Source: Prochlorococcus marinus XMU1410
Lineage (GTDB): Bacteria; Cyanobacteriota; Cyanobacteriia; PCC-6307; Cyanobiaceae
Assembly (NCBI RefSeq): GCF_017696085.1
Contig: NZ_JAAORH010000003.1
Coordinates: 124,001 to 188,000, forward strand
Length of the DNA: 64,000 nt
Direction: 5' to 3'
Below the pieces are notes generated by a model that was not told where the DNA came from, did not search any database, and was given only the letters and a program-made list of their open reading frames with translations. Below, one piece after another: positions 19,534 to 27,954 of the stretch; positions within the stretch are counted from its first letter, which is position 1; each line of letters begins with the position of its first letter. The translations under genes were made by a program, and so were the position numbers.

Positions 19534-19732
19534 AGTAAATGGGGAAGAAAAAAAAATAGAACTTGATCAAGAAAATGCTCTACTATCAAAAGCTCTAAAT
19601 TTAATGGGATATAAACCCAATACAATTGTCGTAGAATTAAATAATTTAATTATTAATTCAATAAAATGGGAAAAAGTTAAGCTTAAAGATGGGGATAATT
19701 TAGAAATCGTTTCAATAGTTGGTGGTGGTTAA
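19523..19732 (+). CDS. thiS: sulfur carrier protein ThiS
   Basis: This 69-residue ubiquitin-like protein ends in VSIVGGG. The C-terminal Gly-Gly is adenylated and thiocarboxylated to donate sulfur for the thiazole ring of thiamine; here there is one Gly more than the usual single Gly-Gly end. It starts inside the end of thiE, so translation is coupled. A short AT-rich region follows before the small gene at 19844. Confidence 0.93.
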   Translation: MKIKVNGEEKKIELDQENALLSKALNLMGYKPNTIVVELNNLIINSIKWEKVKLKDGDNLEIVSIVGGG

Positions 19733-19843
19733 AAGATAAAATTTTTGCATATTAAAATCTTCATAATTTTTTAAGTTTAGGCTTGAAACAATAACCAAAT
19801 TTTTCCTGTTTTCGTTTTATATTCTTAATACTTAAATAAAACA

Positions 19844-20011
19844 ATGAAAGAAAAAAATGATAATAACTCAAGGTCCTTGAAATGGGAGCAAAATGGGGAG
19901 CTCGCTCAAAAAGATCTTTATGAGTTAATTGAAAGATTAAAAAATGTAGAGAGTGAAAATACTTCATCTGAGCTGTCTAGATTAGGCACAAAATCAAACA
20001 TAAAAGATTAA
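19844..20011 (+). CDS. small hypothetical protein (55 aa)
   Basis: ATG 19844 opens a 55-codon frame (MKEKNDNNSRSLKWEQNGEL). It is highly charged with an amphipathic helix (LAQKDLYELIERLKNVESEN) and no membrane segment. Codon use looks coding, and the frame ends in TAA at 20009-20011. It may be a short soluble helical protein. No family was recognised. It follows thiS by 111 bp. Confidence 0.5.
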   Translation: MKEKNDNNSRSLKWEQNGELAQKDLYELIERLKNVESENTSSELSRLGTKSNIKD

Positions 20012-20078
20012 ATTTGTTACTTAGATCTTGTCTTTATCAAAATTTGTACCAAATTAAAGTTACTGAATATAAAAATAA

Positions 20079-20210
20079 ATGCCGAAAAGGTTTCCAGAGT
20101 GGGTAAACACAGAAGTCGTCATTAAGGCAATCAAAATGAGAGAAGAAGGAATGCTTTCAAAACAACTTAATTTATGGATAGAAAACCTATTAGAAATAGA
20201 AAAAAAGTAA
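20079..20210 (+). CDS. small hypothetical protein (43 aa)
   Basis: ATG 20079 opens a 43-codon frame beginning MPKRFPEWVNTEVVIKAIKM and ending ENLLEIEKK. It looks like two amphipathic helices with a basic N-terminus. It ends 4 bp before the convergent larB stop. Length and charge pattern suggest a real small gene rather than chance, but no family was recognised. Confidence 0.5.
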   Translation: MPKRFPEWVNTEVVIKAIKMREEGMLSKQLNLWIENLLEIEKK

Positions 20211-20214
20211 TTAT

Positions 20215-20871
20215 TTAGGTAATACTTTTAATAATTCTCAGAGCTGCCATTGCTGCTCCATAACCATTATCTATATTCATAACTGCAATACCTGGAGAAC
20301 AGCTAGACAACATACTATTTAAAGCAGTTTCTCCATCCTTGCTAACGCCGTAGCCCACTGAGACAGGTACTGCAATTATCGGTTGTGCCAACAATCCACC
20401 CACAACCGTTGCCAAAGCTCCTTCCATTCCAGCACAAACTATTAATACATCATATTTATTAATTTCTTCTAACTGACTCATTAATCGATGAAGTCCAGCT
20501 ACTCCAACATCTATAAAAGATTGACAACTCACACCATAAATTTCAAGCGCTAATTGTGCTTCAAGTGTTACGGCCAAATCGCTTGAGCCGCCTGAAATTA
20601 AGGCAACTTTTTTATTCGTATTTACTTTATTCAAATTTTTCCCAATTGTTAGGCAATTTGCTTCTTCATAGAATCGTGCATCATCGTACAAACCTTTAAG
20701 ATAATTAGCCTTTTCACTATTAATCCTAGTAATGAAAACAACCTCATTTTTACTTAATACATTTTTAGATAATCTCTCTAATTGGTCGATACTCTTATCT
20801 TGACCCCAAATAGCCTCAATGAGTCCAAGCCTATCTCTTCTTTGAAAATCAAAATTAATATCAAAATTCAT
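20215..20871 (-). CDS. larB: LarB-like protein (PurE-related carboxylase)
   Basis: This 218-residue protein has a short N-terminal helical part (LDFQRRDRLGLIEAIWG-like, with RRDRLGLIEAIWGQDKS visible) and a C-terminal AIR-carboxylase-like Rossmann domain (ALISGGSSDLAVTLEAQ, DVGVAGLHR, VCAGMEGALATVVGGLLAQPIIAVPVSVGYG). LarB carboxylates and hydrolyses nicotinic acid adenine dinucleotide in nickel-pincer cofactor synthesis. No larC or larE is in the window, so the cyanobacterial role is open. Its ATG overlaps the upstream TIGR03792-like gene by 4 bp (ATGA), indicating a coupled operon with ispF. Confidence 0.85.
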   Translation of the reverse strand: MNFDINFDFQRRDRLGLIEAIWGQDKSIDQLERLSKNVLSKNEVVFITRINSEKANYLKGLYDDARFYEEANCLTIGKNLNKVNTNKKVALISGGSSDLAVTLEAQLALEIYGVSCQSFIDVGVAGLHRLMSQLEEINKYDVLIVCAGMEGALATVVGGLLAQPIIAVPVSVGYGVSKDGETALNSMLSSCSPGIAVMNIDNGYGAAMAALRIIKSIT

Positions 20872-21314
20872 CTTTGCTTATCTAATTCTCCCTCATAAAT
20901 TAATTCAAAAGGATTTTCGTCTACATTTAGAGCAGCTTTAACATTATCTACAAATTTTTGTTGAACTACATTTACTTCTGACATTGGTATGCTTTTCCAT
21001 AATTTCTTACTTTTCCAATTTACTAATATTAAAGCTTCTTCTTTTTCTTTATCCCAAAATAATTGTCTTCCCAAAAAACCATCTTGAGAAGATAACCATG
21101 GCTCCCATATTTTTTTTTCAGCATTTAACCAAACTTCTTTTGCCTCGGCAGGTACTTTAAGTCTTAATTCCTCTATGACCATTTCAATTTTATAATTATC
21201 CATTGTAAGAGCTTTTAAATTGGGAATATCAGATTGGAAAATTAAAACTACTAAGCAAATTAATAATAAACAAAAACTTTGAAATTTTTTTTTCAAATTT
21301 AAATTAAATCTCAT
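20868..21314 (-). CDS. TIGR03792-like cyanobacterial protein
   Basis: This 148-residue protein has an N-terminal hydrophobic segment ([14 protein letters not shown], residues 13-26) that is a signal anchor or uncleaved signal. The remainder is one small ferredoxin-like domain: [55 protein letters not shown]. This pattern fits the TIGR03792 family, related in fold to antibiotic-biosynthesis monooxygenases; function is unknown. It overlaps both ispF and larB by 4 bp, so all three are one transcript. Confidence 0.78.
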   Translation of the reverse strand: MRFNLNLKKKFQSFCLLLICLVVLIFQSDIPNLKALTMDNYKIEMVIEELRLKVPAEAKEVWLNAEKKIWEPWLSSQDGFLGRQLFWDKEKEEALILVNWKSKKLWKSIPMSEVNVVQQKFVDNVKAALNVDENPFELIYEGELDKQR

Positions 21315-21811
21315 TTTTTCTCAAGTAGAACTACTGAATGGCAACTTATACCCTCTTCTCTGCCTTCTGGACCTAATTTTTCATTCGTGGTTGCTTTAAT
21401 CCCAATTAAATTTTCATCAATATTTAAGATTTCAGAAATGTTTTTTTTCATTAGTTTTATATATGGCATGATTTTTGGCCTTTCAGCAACAAGAACACTA
21501 TCAATATTATTTATTTCCCAACCATCTTGTCTTATTAAGTCAATTACTTTGGATAACAAAAACAAGCTATCAGCATTTTTCCATTTTTCATCAGATGGAG
21601 GGAAATACTTTCCTATATCGCCCAGTGAAATTGCTCCCAATAATGCATCCATTATGGAGTGACTTAAAACATCAGCATCACTATGTCCATCCAATCCTAA
21701 ATTTTCTGGATGATGCAATTTTACACCTCCGATAATTAAATCTCTATCCTTTACTAATCTGTGAATATCGTATCCATTACCAATGCGAAATTTTGGAGAA
21801 GATTTAGTCAT
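21311..21811 (-). CDS. ispF: 2-C-methyl-D-erythritol 2,4-cyclodiphosphate synthase
   Basis: This 166-residue enzyme catalyses the cyclisation step of the MEP isoprenoid pathway, which supplies carotenoids and the phytol of chlorophyll. [12 protein letters not shown] (residues 8-19) carries metal-binding Asp and His; [18 protein letters not shown] follows, then the C-terminal [19 protein letters not shown]. It is the first gene of an overlapping operon with the TIGR03792-like gene and larB. The 500-bp region upstream is unusually empty for this genome. Confidence 0.95.
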   Translation of the reverse strand: MTKSSPKFRIGNGYDIHRLVKDRDLIIGGVKLHHPENLGLDGHSDADVLSHSIMDALLGAISLGDIGKYFPPSDEKWKNADSLFLLSKVIDLIRQDGWEINNIDSVLVAERPKIMPYIKLMKKNISEILNIDENLIGIKATTNEKLGPEGREEGISCHSVVLLEKK

Positions 21812-22310
21812 AGCAACGGTTTAAAACAACCTAAAAACAATCTGTAACTCATCTGTAATTTTAACCTAAGCATAGATAAATTGTCATTTTTACCAGTCTG
21901 GGTAAGCATCATATTCGTTACCAATTCGGAACTTTAGTGAATTAAATGTCATGTAAATGGTTTACAAGTATTATCAAAATAAATGAATTTATCTTTTAAT
22001 TAAAATCTATATTCTAATACTATTTCTAATTTCTTTTTTGATTTTACCAAAAAAATGAAAGTTAAATATTTATAGTTTTCTTTTTCTCTAAATTATTATT
22101 TCGACAGATACTTTAGTAGGGAATTATGAATTGGAACGATGCATATGACTAAAAAAATTAATTCTTGGTAATTGTAGTATTTACTTATATAAAACCAATT
22201 CTTACCAAGTACCACAAATGAGGTGATTATAAGGACCTGTAGACTAATTAATAGCACTAAAAGTAATTAGAGAAAATGATATTATTTTAAATAGGATTGA
22301 ATTTTAAGTT
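21812..22310. other. sparse intergenic region upstream of ispF
   Basis: About 500 bp without a normal gene. It holds the 20-codon minus-strand frame at 21890-21952 and an inverted repeat, CTTGGTAA at 22164-22171 with TTACCAAG at 22202-22209, 100 bp ahead of the methyltransferase. The rest is AT-rich with no other structure I can support. It must contain the ispF promoter and probably the methyltransferase promoter. Confidence 0.6.
21890..21952 (-). CDS. 20-codon mini-ORF with RIGN-x-YD motif (TrmD-tail-like)
   Basis: ATG 21952 to TAA 21890 encodes 20 residues ending LKFRIGNEYDAYPDW. The C-terminal tail of TrmD reads [17 protein letters not shown], so the two share LxRIGNxYD then DW, while most third codon positions differ (for example CGA ATT GGT AAC against AGA ATA GGC AAT). 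Similar protein with different codons argues for an old translated element rather than a recent DNA repeat. It may be a micro-peptide or a fossil of a trmD 3' end left beside ispF. Function is unknown. Confidence 0.4.
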   Translation of the reverse strand: MTFNSLKFRIGNEYDAYPDW

Positions 22311-23057
22311 TTGTCTTCAAATAATTTTAGTGATTTTTATATATCTTCAGAATATACAAAAAGGAATCCTACTTATCATGAAGAGGACTCTCCCCATAAA
22401 TGGAGGAACTTTAAAAGTTGTTTAAAAATTTCCAATAAAAATAAAAAGATTAAATTATCTTCAATAAAATCAGTTTGTGAGATTGGATGTGGCACTGGTG
22501 GAATACTTAATCAACTTCAAAATAGTAACCTTATAAAATGTATTCAAAGAATAGAAGGATGGGATATAAATCCAGGAGCAATAGATTTAGCAAAACAAAA
22601 ATACCCAAGAATAAAATTCATAAACGAAGACTTGTTCAAAACAGACAATAATTATGACTTAATGATATGTGCTGATGTTTTTGAACATATCGAAAATTCC
22701 TATTCGTTCTTAAGAAATTTAAATAAAAAGTCCAAATATTTTCTTTTTAATATACCTCTGGAATTATCTCTTTCAACGATGATTCGGGGTAATAATATAA
22801 TAAGAAAAGCATATAATACTGTTGGTCATATTCATTTCTACTCTGCTTCCACAGCAAATTTAATGCTTGAATTAACTGGATACGAAATCATATATCAAAG
22901 ATTTGCTAAGAACCGAACAACAAATTTTTTAGCTGCTCCAACCTTCAAGAAGTTTGTTGCGATGATTCCACAATTCATCATTGAATCTATAAATCCATAT
23001 CTTTCCTCTGTACTAATGGGAGATCACCTTGTTGTCTTGGCAAAAAGAAAATAGTCA
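22311..23057 (+). CDS. class I SAM-dependent methyltransferase, substrate unknown
   Basis: This 247-residue protein uses TTG 22311 as start. SAM motif I is VCEIGCGTGGILNQL (about residues 56-70), followed by the acidic strand end GWDINPG, and MICADVFEHIENSYSFL as the motif IV region. This resembles the small-molecule or glycan-modifying methyltransferases of polysaccharide islands rather than DNA or rRNA enzymes. It lies alone on the plus strand between trmD and ispF, flanked by poor-coding sequence, and looks like an accessory insertion. A possible terminator lies at 23150-23180. Confidence 0.85.
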
Positions 23058-23400
23058 TACAAAAATATTTAAAAATCACTATATACTTTATGCTTTTTTG
23101 TTTTGATGTACTTGATAGAATCACCTATTGGCATTCGCCCAAAGCACGTGGTTTGTTAAACACAAGATATTTAACAAACCCTGTTTATGAATTTTTTTGT
23201 TCCTTAGCATAATTTAATAAACTTTGATTTATATTCATTTTCAATAAGATCAACTTTCTTCGATATTAATTACATTCTGTTTTTACGCCTAACTCTTTAA
23301 GCATTTAGCCCATTAGTTTGAGCATTTTATAGTTTATTCTGTAAACCCTGCACCACCTTAGTTCCTAGAAAGTATACATTTACAAAAAACGCAAGTATCA
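23058..23400. other. intergenic region between methyltransferase and trmD
   Basis: About 340 bp separate convergent genes. Apart from the hairpin at 23150-23180 no gene or RNA motif was seen. The stretch is longer than usual for this genome and marks one edge of the inserted methyltransferase segment. Confidence 0.5.
23150..23180 (+). terminator. possible rho-independent terminator
   Basis: GGTTTGTTAAA (23150-23160) and TTTAACAAACC (23170-23180) form a perfect 11-bp stem with a 9-nt loop, 93 bp after the methyltransferase stop. A T-run follows only after about 10 nt (23191-23197), so termination efficiency is uncertain. Confidence 0.45.
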
Positions 23401-24204
23401 CTACATATTCCAAAACCAATCTTCGTCTTCATACTCAGTATCGTAGCCATTGCCTATTCTTAATTTCATAAATTGATTATATTCTTTTATTATTCTCTTA
23501 CTTTGTGGAGATTTTTTGTAGTTTTCATCTGAAATTAAGTCACTTCTTCTCTCCAATGTTCTTTCATAACTTTTTCTTCTTCTCCAAGATTTAATCTCTT
23601 CATGATTACCACTCACTAAAATATCTGGCACTTTCATATCTTTAAAAGTTAAAGGCCTTGTATATTGAGGATATTCTAATAAAGAGGAATTATGACTCTC
23701 ATCGACTAAGGAGTCTGGATCACCAAGAGTCCCTGGTAATAACCTAGTCAAACCACTAATTATTGATATAGCAGGTATTTCACCTCCAGAAAGTACATAA
23801 TCGCCTATCGATATCTCTTCATCAGCCAAACATCTAATCCTTTCATCAAAACCTTCATATTGACCACAAATAATTATTATTTGATCCAAATTGGACCACC
23901 GCTCAAGATCCTTTTGCTTTAAAACTTTACCCTGAGGGGTCATCAGCAAAGTTTTACTTTTAGGTAATTTTCTAATTGATTCATATGCCTTATAAATAGG
24001 TTCAGGTTTTAATACCATACCTGCTCCTCCTCCATAAGGCTTATCGTCTACTTGTCTGTAAGTACCCTCTCCATATTCTCTCAAATCATGTAAATTTACA
24101 TCGATCAAATTCTTATCTAGAGCTTTTGTTATGACCCCTAAATTATTTATTATTTCAAAAGCTTTAGGGGACAATGTAATTACATCAAAATTAAAACCAC
24201 TCAT
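23401..24204 (-). CDS. trmD: tRNA (guanine-N1)-methyltransferase TrmD
   Basis: This 267-residue SPOUT enzyme methylates G37 of tRNAs reading CNN codons and prevents frameshifting. The trefoil-knot motifs are present: [27 protein letters not shown] and [16 protein letters not shown]. The catalytic domain and linker end near residue 245; the last about 20 residues ([21 protein letters not shown]) form an acidic aromatic tail not usual in the family, with RIGNGYD echoing the IspF N-terminus and the mini-ORF at 21890. Its ATG directly abuts the era stop, so era-trmD are one operon. Confidence 0.95.
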   Translation of the reverse strand: MSGFNFDVITLSPKAFEIINNLGVITKALDKNLIDVNLHDLREYGEGTYRQVDDKPYGGGAGMVLKPEPIYKAYESIRKLPKSKTLLMTPQGKVLKQKDLERWSNLDQIIIICGQYEGFDERIRCLADEEISIGDYVLSGGEIPAISIISGLTRLLPGTLGDPDSLVDESHNSSLLEYPQYTRPLTFKDMKVPDILVSGNHEEIKSWRRRKSYERTLERRSDLISDENYKKSPQSKRIIKEYNQFMKLRIGNGYDTEYEDEDWFWNM

Positions 24205-25116
24205 CTAGAAATCTTCCTCATAACCAAACTCAATTAATCTTGATTCTTTTTTTCTCCAATTTGGAACAACTTTCACAAACAACTCCAGGTGAACTGGACC
24301 ATCTATTAATTTTGACATATTTGATCTTGCTGACTGACCAATAATTTTTAACATTGAACCCTTCTTTCCAATAAGAATGCCTTTTTGAGTTGATCTTTCA
24401 ACAATAATAGTAGCCAAAATAGCTGTAAAAACTTTGCCATTTTTTCTTTTCATTTCCTCTCTTTTTTCTATCTTTACTGCGACACTATGAGGTACTTCTT
24501 CTCTTGTATTTTTTAATACCTGTTCCCTTACTAAATCAGATAATAAGTTATCTAATGGTTGGTCGCAAATCGTCTCTTCGCCATAAAGCTTTTGTCCCTC
24601 AGGAAGAAAATTAAGAGCCATATCGACTAGTTCAGAACATCCTTCTCCTTGAGAAGCACTTACAACTTGAAAGTTTCTATTAATTCCAAAAAATCTTCTA
24701 TATTGATTTAATCGTAAATTCCTAAATTCTTTATTAACCAAATCCCACTTATTTAATGCAACAATAAACTCAGTTTTATTTGCGAGTAGAAAGTTCAAAA
24801 TATATGCATCACCTCTACCAGGTTCTTCACTTGAATCAATTACAAAAATTACCATATCAACTCCATTAATTGCAGATTTTGCGTTTTTTACTAATATCTC
24901 TCCAAGTCGATGATGAGGTTTATGAACACCTGGCGTATCAACAAAAATTATTTGCCCATTGTCTGTAGTAAGTATTCCTTTTAATTTATTTCTGGTAGTT
25001 TGCGCTATTGGAGAAGTAATTGTTATTTTTTCTCCAATCAATTTATTTATTAAAGTAGATTTACCCACATTTGGCCTTCCTAGTAAAGTTACGAACCCAG
25101 ATCTATAATTGGCCAA
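24205..25116 (-). CDS. era: GTPase Era
   Basis: This 303-residue GTPase binds the 3' end of 16S rRNA during 30S assembly. G1 is GRPNVGKST (residues 13-21), then TTRNKLKG, DTPG and NKWDLV, and a C-terminal KH domain with ILIGKKGSMLKIIG near 250. All guanine-binding motifs are intact. TTG 25116 appears to be the start. It is followed immediately by trmD and is divergent from the gene at 25155. Confidence 0.95.
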   Translation of the reverse strand: MANYRSGFVTLLGRPNVGKSTLINKLIGEKITITSPIAQTTRNKLKGILTTDNGQIIFVDTPGVHKPHHRLGEILVKNAKSAINGVDMVIFVIDSSEEPGRGDAYILNFLLANKTEFIVALNKWDLVNKEFRNLRLNQYRRFFGINRNFQVVSASQGEGCSELVDMALNFLPEGQKLYGEETICDQPLDNLLSDLVREQVLKNTREEVPHSVAVKIEKREEMKRKNGKVFTAILATIIVERSTQKGILIGKKGSMLKIIGQSARSNMSKLIDGPVHLELFVKVVPNWRKKESRLIEFGYEEDF

Positions 25117-25154
25117 AGACTTTTAATGCATCAATAATAAAATTCTGATCAAAA

Positions 25155-25682
25155 ATGGAAAAAAAAGCCATAAATTTAAAAGAAGCTTCGTTCACGCAAG
25201 CAATAAACATATCCGCACAATGGTGCAGAGAGTGGGGTGAAGATTTACTCAGCGAAGAGGTTTTAGCAGATAGAATCGCAGAGCTAACTAAAACAAGAAA
25301 TGGACTTAGAGGATTTTTTGCATACGCTTTATCAGATAAAGATTGTTTTTTGTTAGATAAACTTCCTTTTTCACTAATTTACAAACTGAACGAAGGTGGT
25401 GATGCTGTAACAGAAATAGTAGTAAAAAATTTAATAATGAGTTCCGCTCAAATCATTATTCATCGAAGAGATAATAATCATGAATATGAGATAACATCAG
25501 AAAACATTTCAGATAGATGTAAGGCTATTTTAAGACTGCTAGAAACTAAGTCAGTTACAAAGTCTGTCAACCAAGTCCTTAGAGACTTAGATGAAATGGG
25601 CAATAGTTTTGATAATTCAGTAAAGTATGACTCAGAGCAAAAGGAATTTATAAAAAAACAAATTCTTGATATCACCCATTAA
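25155..25682 (+). CDS. conserved-type cyanobacterial hypothetical protein
   Basis: This 175-residue soluble protein starts MEKKAINLKEASFTQAINIS. It contains QWCREWGEDLLSEEVLADRIAEL, RNGLRGFFAYALSD and a C-terminal helical part. No membrane segment, signal peptide or enzyme motif is seen. It ends at a strong bidirectional terminator. Function is not recognised. Confidence 0.75.
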   Translation: MEKKAINLKEASFTQAINISAQWCREWGEDLLSEEVLADRIAELTKTRNGLRGFFAYALSDKDCFLLDKLPFSLIYKLNEGGDAVTEIVVKNLIMSSAQIIIHRRDNNHEYEITSENISDRCKAILRLLETKSVTKSVNQVLRDLDEMGNSFDNSVKYDSEQKEFIKKQILDITH

Positions 25683-25683
25683 A

Positions 25684-25709
25684 AAAGCGTAGAAACAAAT
25701 CTACGCTTT
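25684..25709. terminator. bidirectional rho-independent terminator
   Basis: AAAGCGTAGA (25684-25693) and TCTACGCTTT (25700-25709) form a perfect 10-bp stem with a 6-nt loop, 1 bp after the plus-strand gene and 24 bp after the end of the convergent Bax-inhibitor-like gene. The A-run before and T-run after the stem allow it to work in both directions. Confidence 0.75.
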
Positions 25710-25733
25710 ATGTTAGTTATTTACGTAATGTGT

Positions 25734-26471
25734 TTAGTCTCTTCTTCCACCGCCTTGTAGTGCAATCATTAATCTCAATATAAAAACAAAAAGATTTATA
25801 TAAGTTAGATACATACCCAAAGCTCCTGCAAGGTATTGATCGTCATTATATCTTCTTGGCATTATATAGAAATCAACAAAAGACATTGCAACAAATAAGA
25901 CAGTTCCAAATCCTGCAATTATCAATTCTAGTCCTGAACCTCCAAAAACTCCTGGAGCAAAGAATCCTCCAATTAATTGGACAAACATTGCTATAAGCAG
26001 ACCTATCAATCCAAGACCAACTACTCCGCTAAGTGCTTGACCAACACTATCACTCATTCTTTGGCCAGTGTAAGAAGCAATAACAAAAGTTATACCAGTG
26101 GCTAAGGCAGCTGTTCCAACAGAACCAATACCAATTGTTCCTATTGCTAAAGCAACTATTCCACTTAAGGTGAATCCAGTTAACAAACTAAATCCTGTCA
26201 ACAACGGTAGAGCCTTCGCATTATTTGCATTATTTGCAGCACTTGTAGCTATAAAAAACAAAATCAATTCTGCAATTAATGCAACTATTGAAAGAGGCTG
26301 AAAAAGCCCAGGATTTGTTGCTATAAGTGAGACACCTGCTAAAACCCCTAAAGAAGTAAGAACCATACCTCCACCTACGTAAGGTAAAGCTTTTTGAACA
26401 ACATTAGGGCCAACAATTGAACTTGTTTGCGCTTCACGAATAGCTTGATTGAAATTACTACTTGCTGGCAT
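25734..26471 (-). CDS. Bax inhibitor-1/YccA family membrane protein
   Basis: This 245-residue protein has about seven membrane segments after a soluble 25-residue start. Blocks such as FSLLTGFTLSGIVAL, SYTGQRMSDSVGQAL, and AMSFVDFYIMPRRYNDDQYLAGALGMYLTYINLFVFILRLM fit the UPF0005/BI-1 (TMBIM) family, including the paired acidic residues near the C-terminus. Members act as calcium leak channels or stress modulators in other organisms; the role here is unknown. It ends GGGRRD. Confidence 0.85.
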   Translation of the reverse strand: MPASSNFNQAIREAQTSSIVGPNVVQKALPYVGGGMVLTSLGVLAGVSLIATNPGLFQPLSIVALIAELILFFIATSAANNANNAKALPLLTGFSLLTGFTLSGIVALAIGTIGIGSVGTAALATGITFVIASYTGQRMSDSVGQALSGVVGLGLIGLLIAMFVQLIGGFFAPGVFGGSGLELIIAGFGTVLFVAMSFVDFYIMPRRYNDDQYLAGALGMYLTYINLFVFILRLMIALQGGGRRD

Positions 26472-26544
26472 TTTTTTTATTAAATATGAATATATTCTAC
26501 TTGATTTTTAAAATTTCAGGGTACGGATCTCCAGAGTTATAAAG

Positions 26545-27501
26545 TTATTGATAAGCCTCAATAATTTTCTGAACTAAAGGATTACGAACTACGTCTTCAA
26601 CGGTTAAATAACAAATTTTTATACCTTGAGTTTTAGAGAAAATTCTCGATGCTTCGATGAGGCCGCTTTCCTGATCTTTTTTTAAATCAATTTGTGTAAT
26701 ATCTCCGTTTACAACCATTTTAGATCTATCACCCAATCTGGTTAAAAACATTCTCATTTGAGAACAAGTAGTATTTTGTGCTTCATCTAGGATAACCATG
26801 GAGTTATCTAAGGTTCTGCCTCTCATAAATGCTAAAGGTGCAACTTCAATAATTCCCTTTTCGATTAACGAATTTGTTCTATCAAACCCAAAAATACTAT
26901 TTAAAGAATCAAATAGGGGTCTTAAATATGGATCTACTTTTTGTTGCAAATCACCAGGTAGAAATCCCAAACTTTCACCTGCTTCTACAGCTGGTCTGGT
27001 TAAAACAATTTTTTCAATTTTTTTCTCGTTCAATAGTCGTGCCGCGCAAACAGTTGCTAAAAATGTCTTACCTGTTCCAGCTGGACCAATTGCGAACGTA
27101 AGATCAAAGTTTTCAATCGATTCAACATATTCTTTTTGCCTTATAGTTCTTGGTCTTAAATATCTTCCTTCTTTGGAACGCGCAAGAACTTTCTTCCCAA
27201 GTTCAGCATGTGAAGACGATTCGCCCATATTTAAAGAACTTAAAGCTGCTTTAAGATCTACCTCTGGGACTTCTAACCCCTGTTCCCAAATTGGTCTTGT
27301 TAGTTCTACTAATGCTGAGGCTCTCTCAATTTTAGATATGACACCGTTCATCTCAAGTTGTAAGCCTCTAATAGTTAAAGAAACTCCTGTAAGAGACTCA
27401 AATTTTTTTAAGAAAGAATTACCAGGTCCAGATAATGCTGTAGCGGCATCAGAGCTTGGCAAATCTATAGTGAAGTGACCAGTTTTGGAAACTTCCTTCA
27501 T
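26545..27501 (-). CDS. phoH: PhoH-like ATPase
   Basis: This 318-residue protein has an N-terminal KH-like region (residues 20-75) and a P-loop ATPase domain: Walker A GPAGTGKT (139-146), ILTRPAVEAGESLGFLPGDLQQKVDPYL-like block (LTRPAVEAGE visible), Walker B MVILDEAQN, and VVNGDITQID. It may work with YbeY and Era-type factors in RNA metabolism; the phosphate-starvation name is historical. It is 36 bp downstream of rpsP on the same strand, so likely an operon ffh-rpsP-phoH. Confidence 0.92.
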   Translation of the reverse strand: MKEVSKTGHFTIDLPSSDAATALSGPGNSFLKKFESLTGVSLTIRGLQLEMNGVISKIERASALVELTRPIWEQGLEVPEVDLKAALSSLNMGESSSHAELGKKVLARSKEGRYLRPRTIRQKEYVESIENFDLTFAIGPAGTGKTFLATVCAARLLNEKKIEKIVLTRPAVEAGESLGFLPGDLQQKVDPYLRPLFDSLNSIFGFDRTNSLIEKGIIEVAPLAFMRGRTLDNSMVILDEAQNTTCSQMRMFLTRLGDRSKMVVNGDITQIDLKKDQESGLIEASRIFSKTQGIKICYLTVEDVVRNPLVQKIIEAYQ

Positions 27502-27537
27502 CTAGTTATTGAAAAGGAATAAAAGTTTATCAACTCA

Positions 27538-27900
27538 CTAGCTTTCAGCTTCATTACTCTCGCTTTCAGCTTTACTAGTATCTTCTTCTTTTTTAGTTTT
27601 AGCCTTAGCTAATTTTTCCTTCTCTAACTTTGCTTTACCAATTGCGATAGAGGGTCTTTCTGTTTTTTCTAATAACCCACCCTTTTCTAATAAAGTTCTC
27701 ACAACATCAGTTGGCTGAGCACCCTGAGTAAGTCTTGTTCTCAAGGCTTCTGTATCAAGCCTGGTTTCCTTAGTTCTTGGATTATAAAAACCTAGTTCTT
27801 GTAGAGGTCTACCATCTCTTCTGGAAGTACTATTGCATGCAACAATTCTGAAACTTGCCTCTTTTTTCTTTCCAAAGCGCTTAAGGCGCAATTTAATCAT
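27538..27900 (-). CDS. rpsP: 30S ribosomal protein S16
   Basis: This 120-residue protein has the S16 core ([36 protein letters not shown], then [12 protein letters not shown]) in residues 1-80. A C-terminal extension of about 40 residues ([32 protein letters not shown]) is rich in Lys then Glu/Ser and is probably disordered; extended S16 tails are common in cyanobacteria. It lies 54 bp after ffh. Confidence 0.96.
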   Translation of the reverse strand: MIKLRLKRFGKKKEASFRIVACNSTSRRDGRPLQELGFYNPRTKETRLDTEALRTRLTQGAQPTDVVRTLLEKGGLLEKTERPSIAIGKAKLEKEKLAKAKTKKEEDTSKAESESNEAES

Positions 27901-27954
27901 CTTAAATTAATGCGTTTTTAATAATAATATCATTTAAAGGTAAAAATATAGAAA

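Noticed and set aside
22311-23057. Methyltransferase as part of a restriction-modification system
   Set aside because: It lacks the NPPY/DPPY or PC motifs of DNA methylases and no nuclease gene is next to it.
26798-27478. Long antisense frame (226 codons) over phoH
   Set aside because: phoH is complete with intact Walker motifs; the antisense translation shows no recognisable domain and fits a shadow frame.
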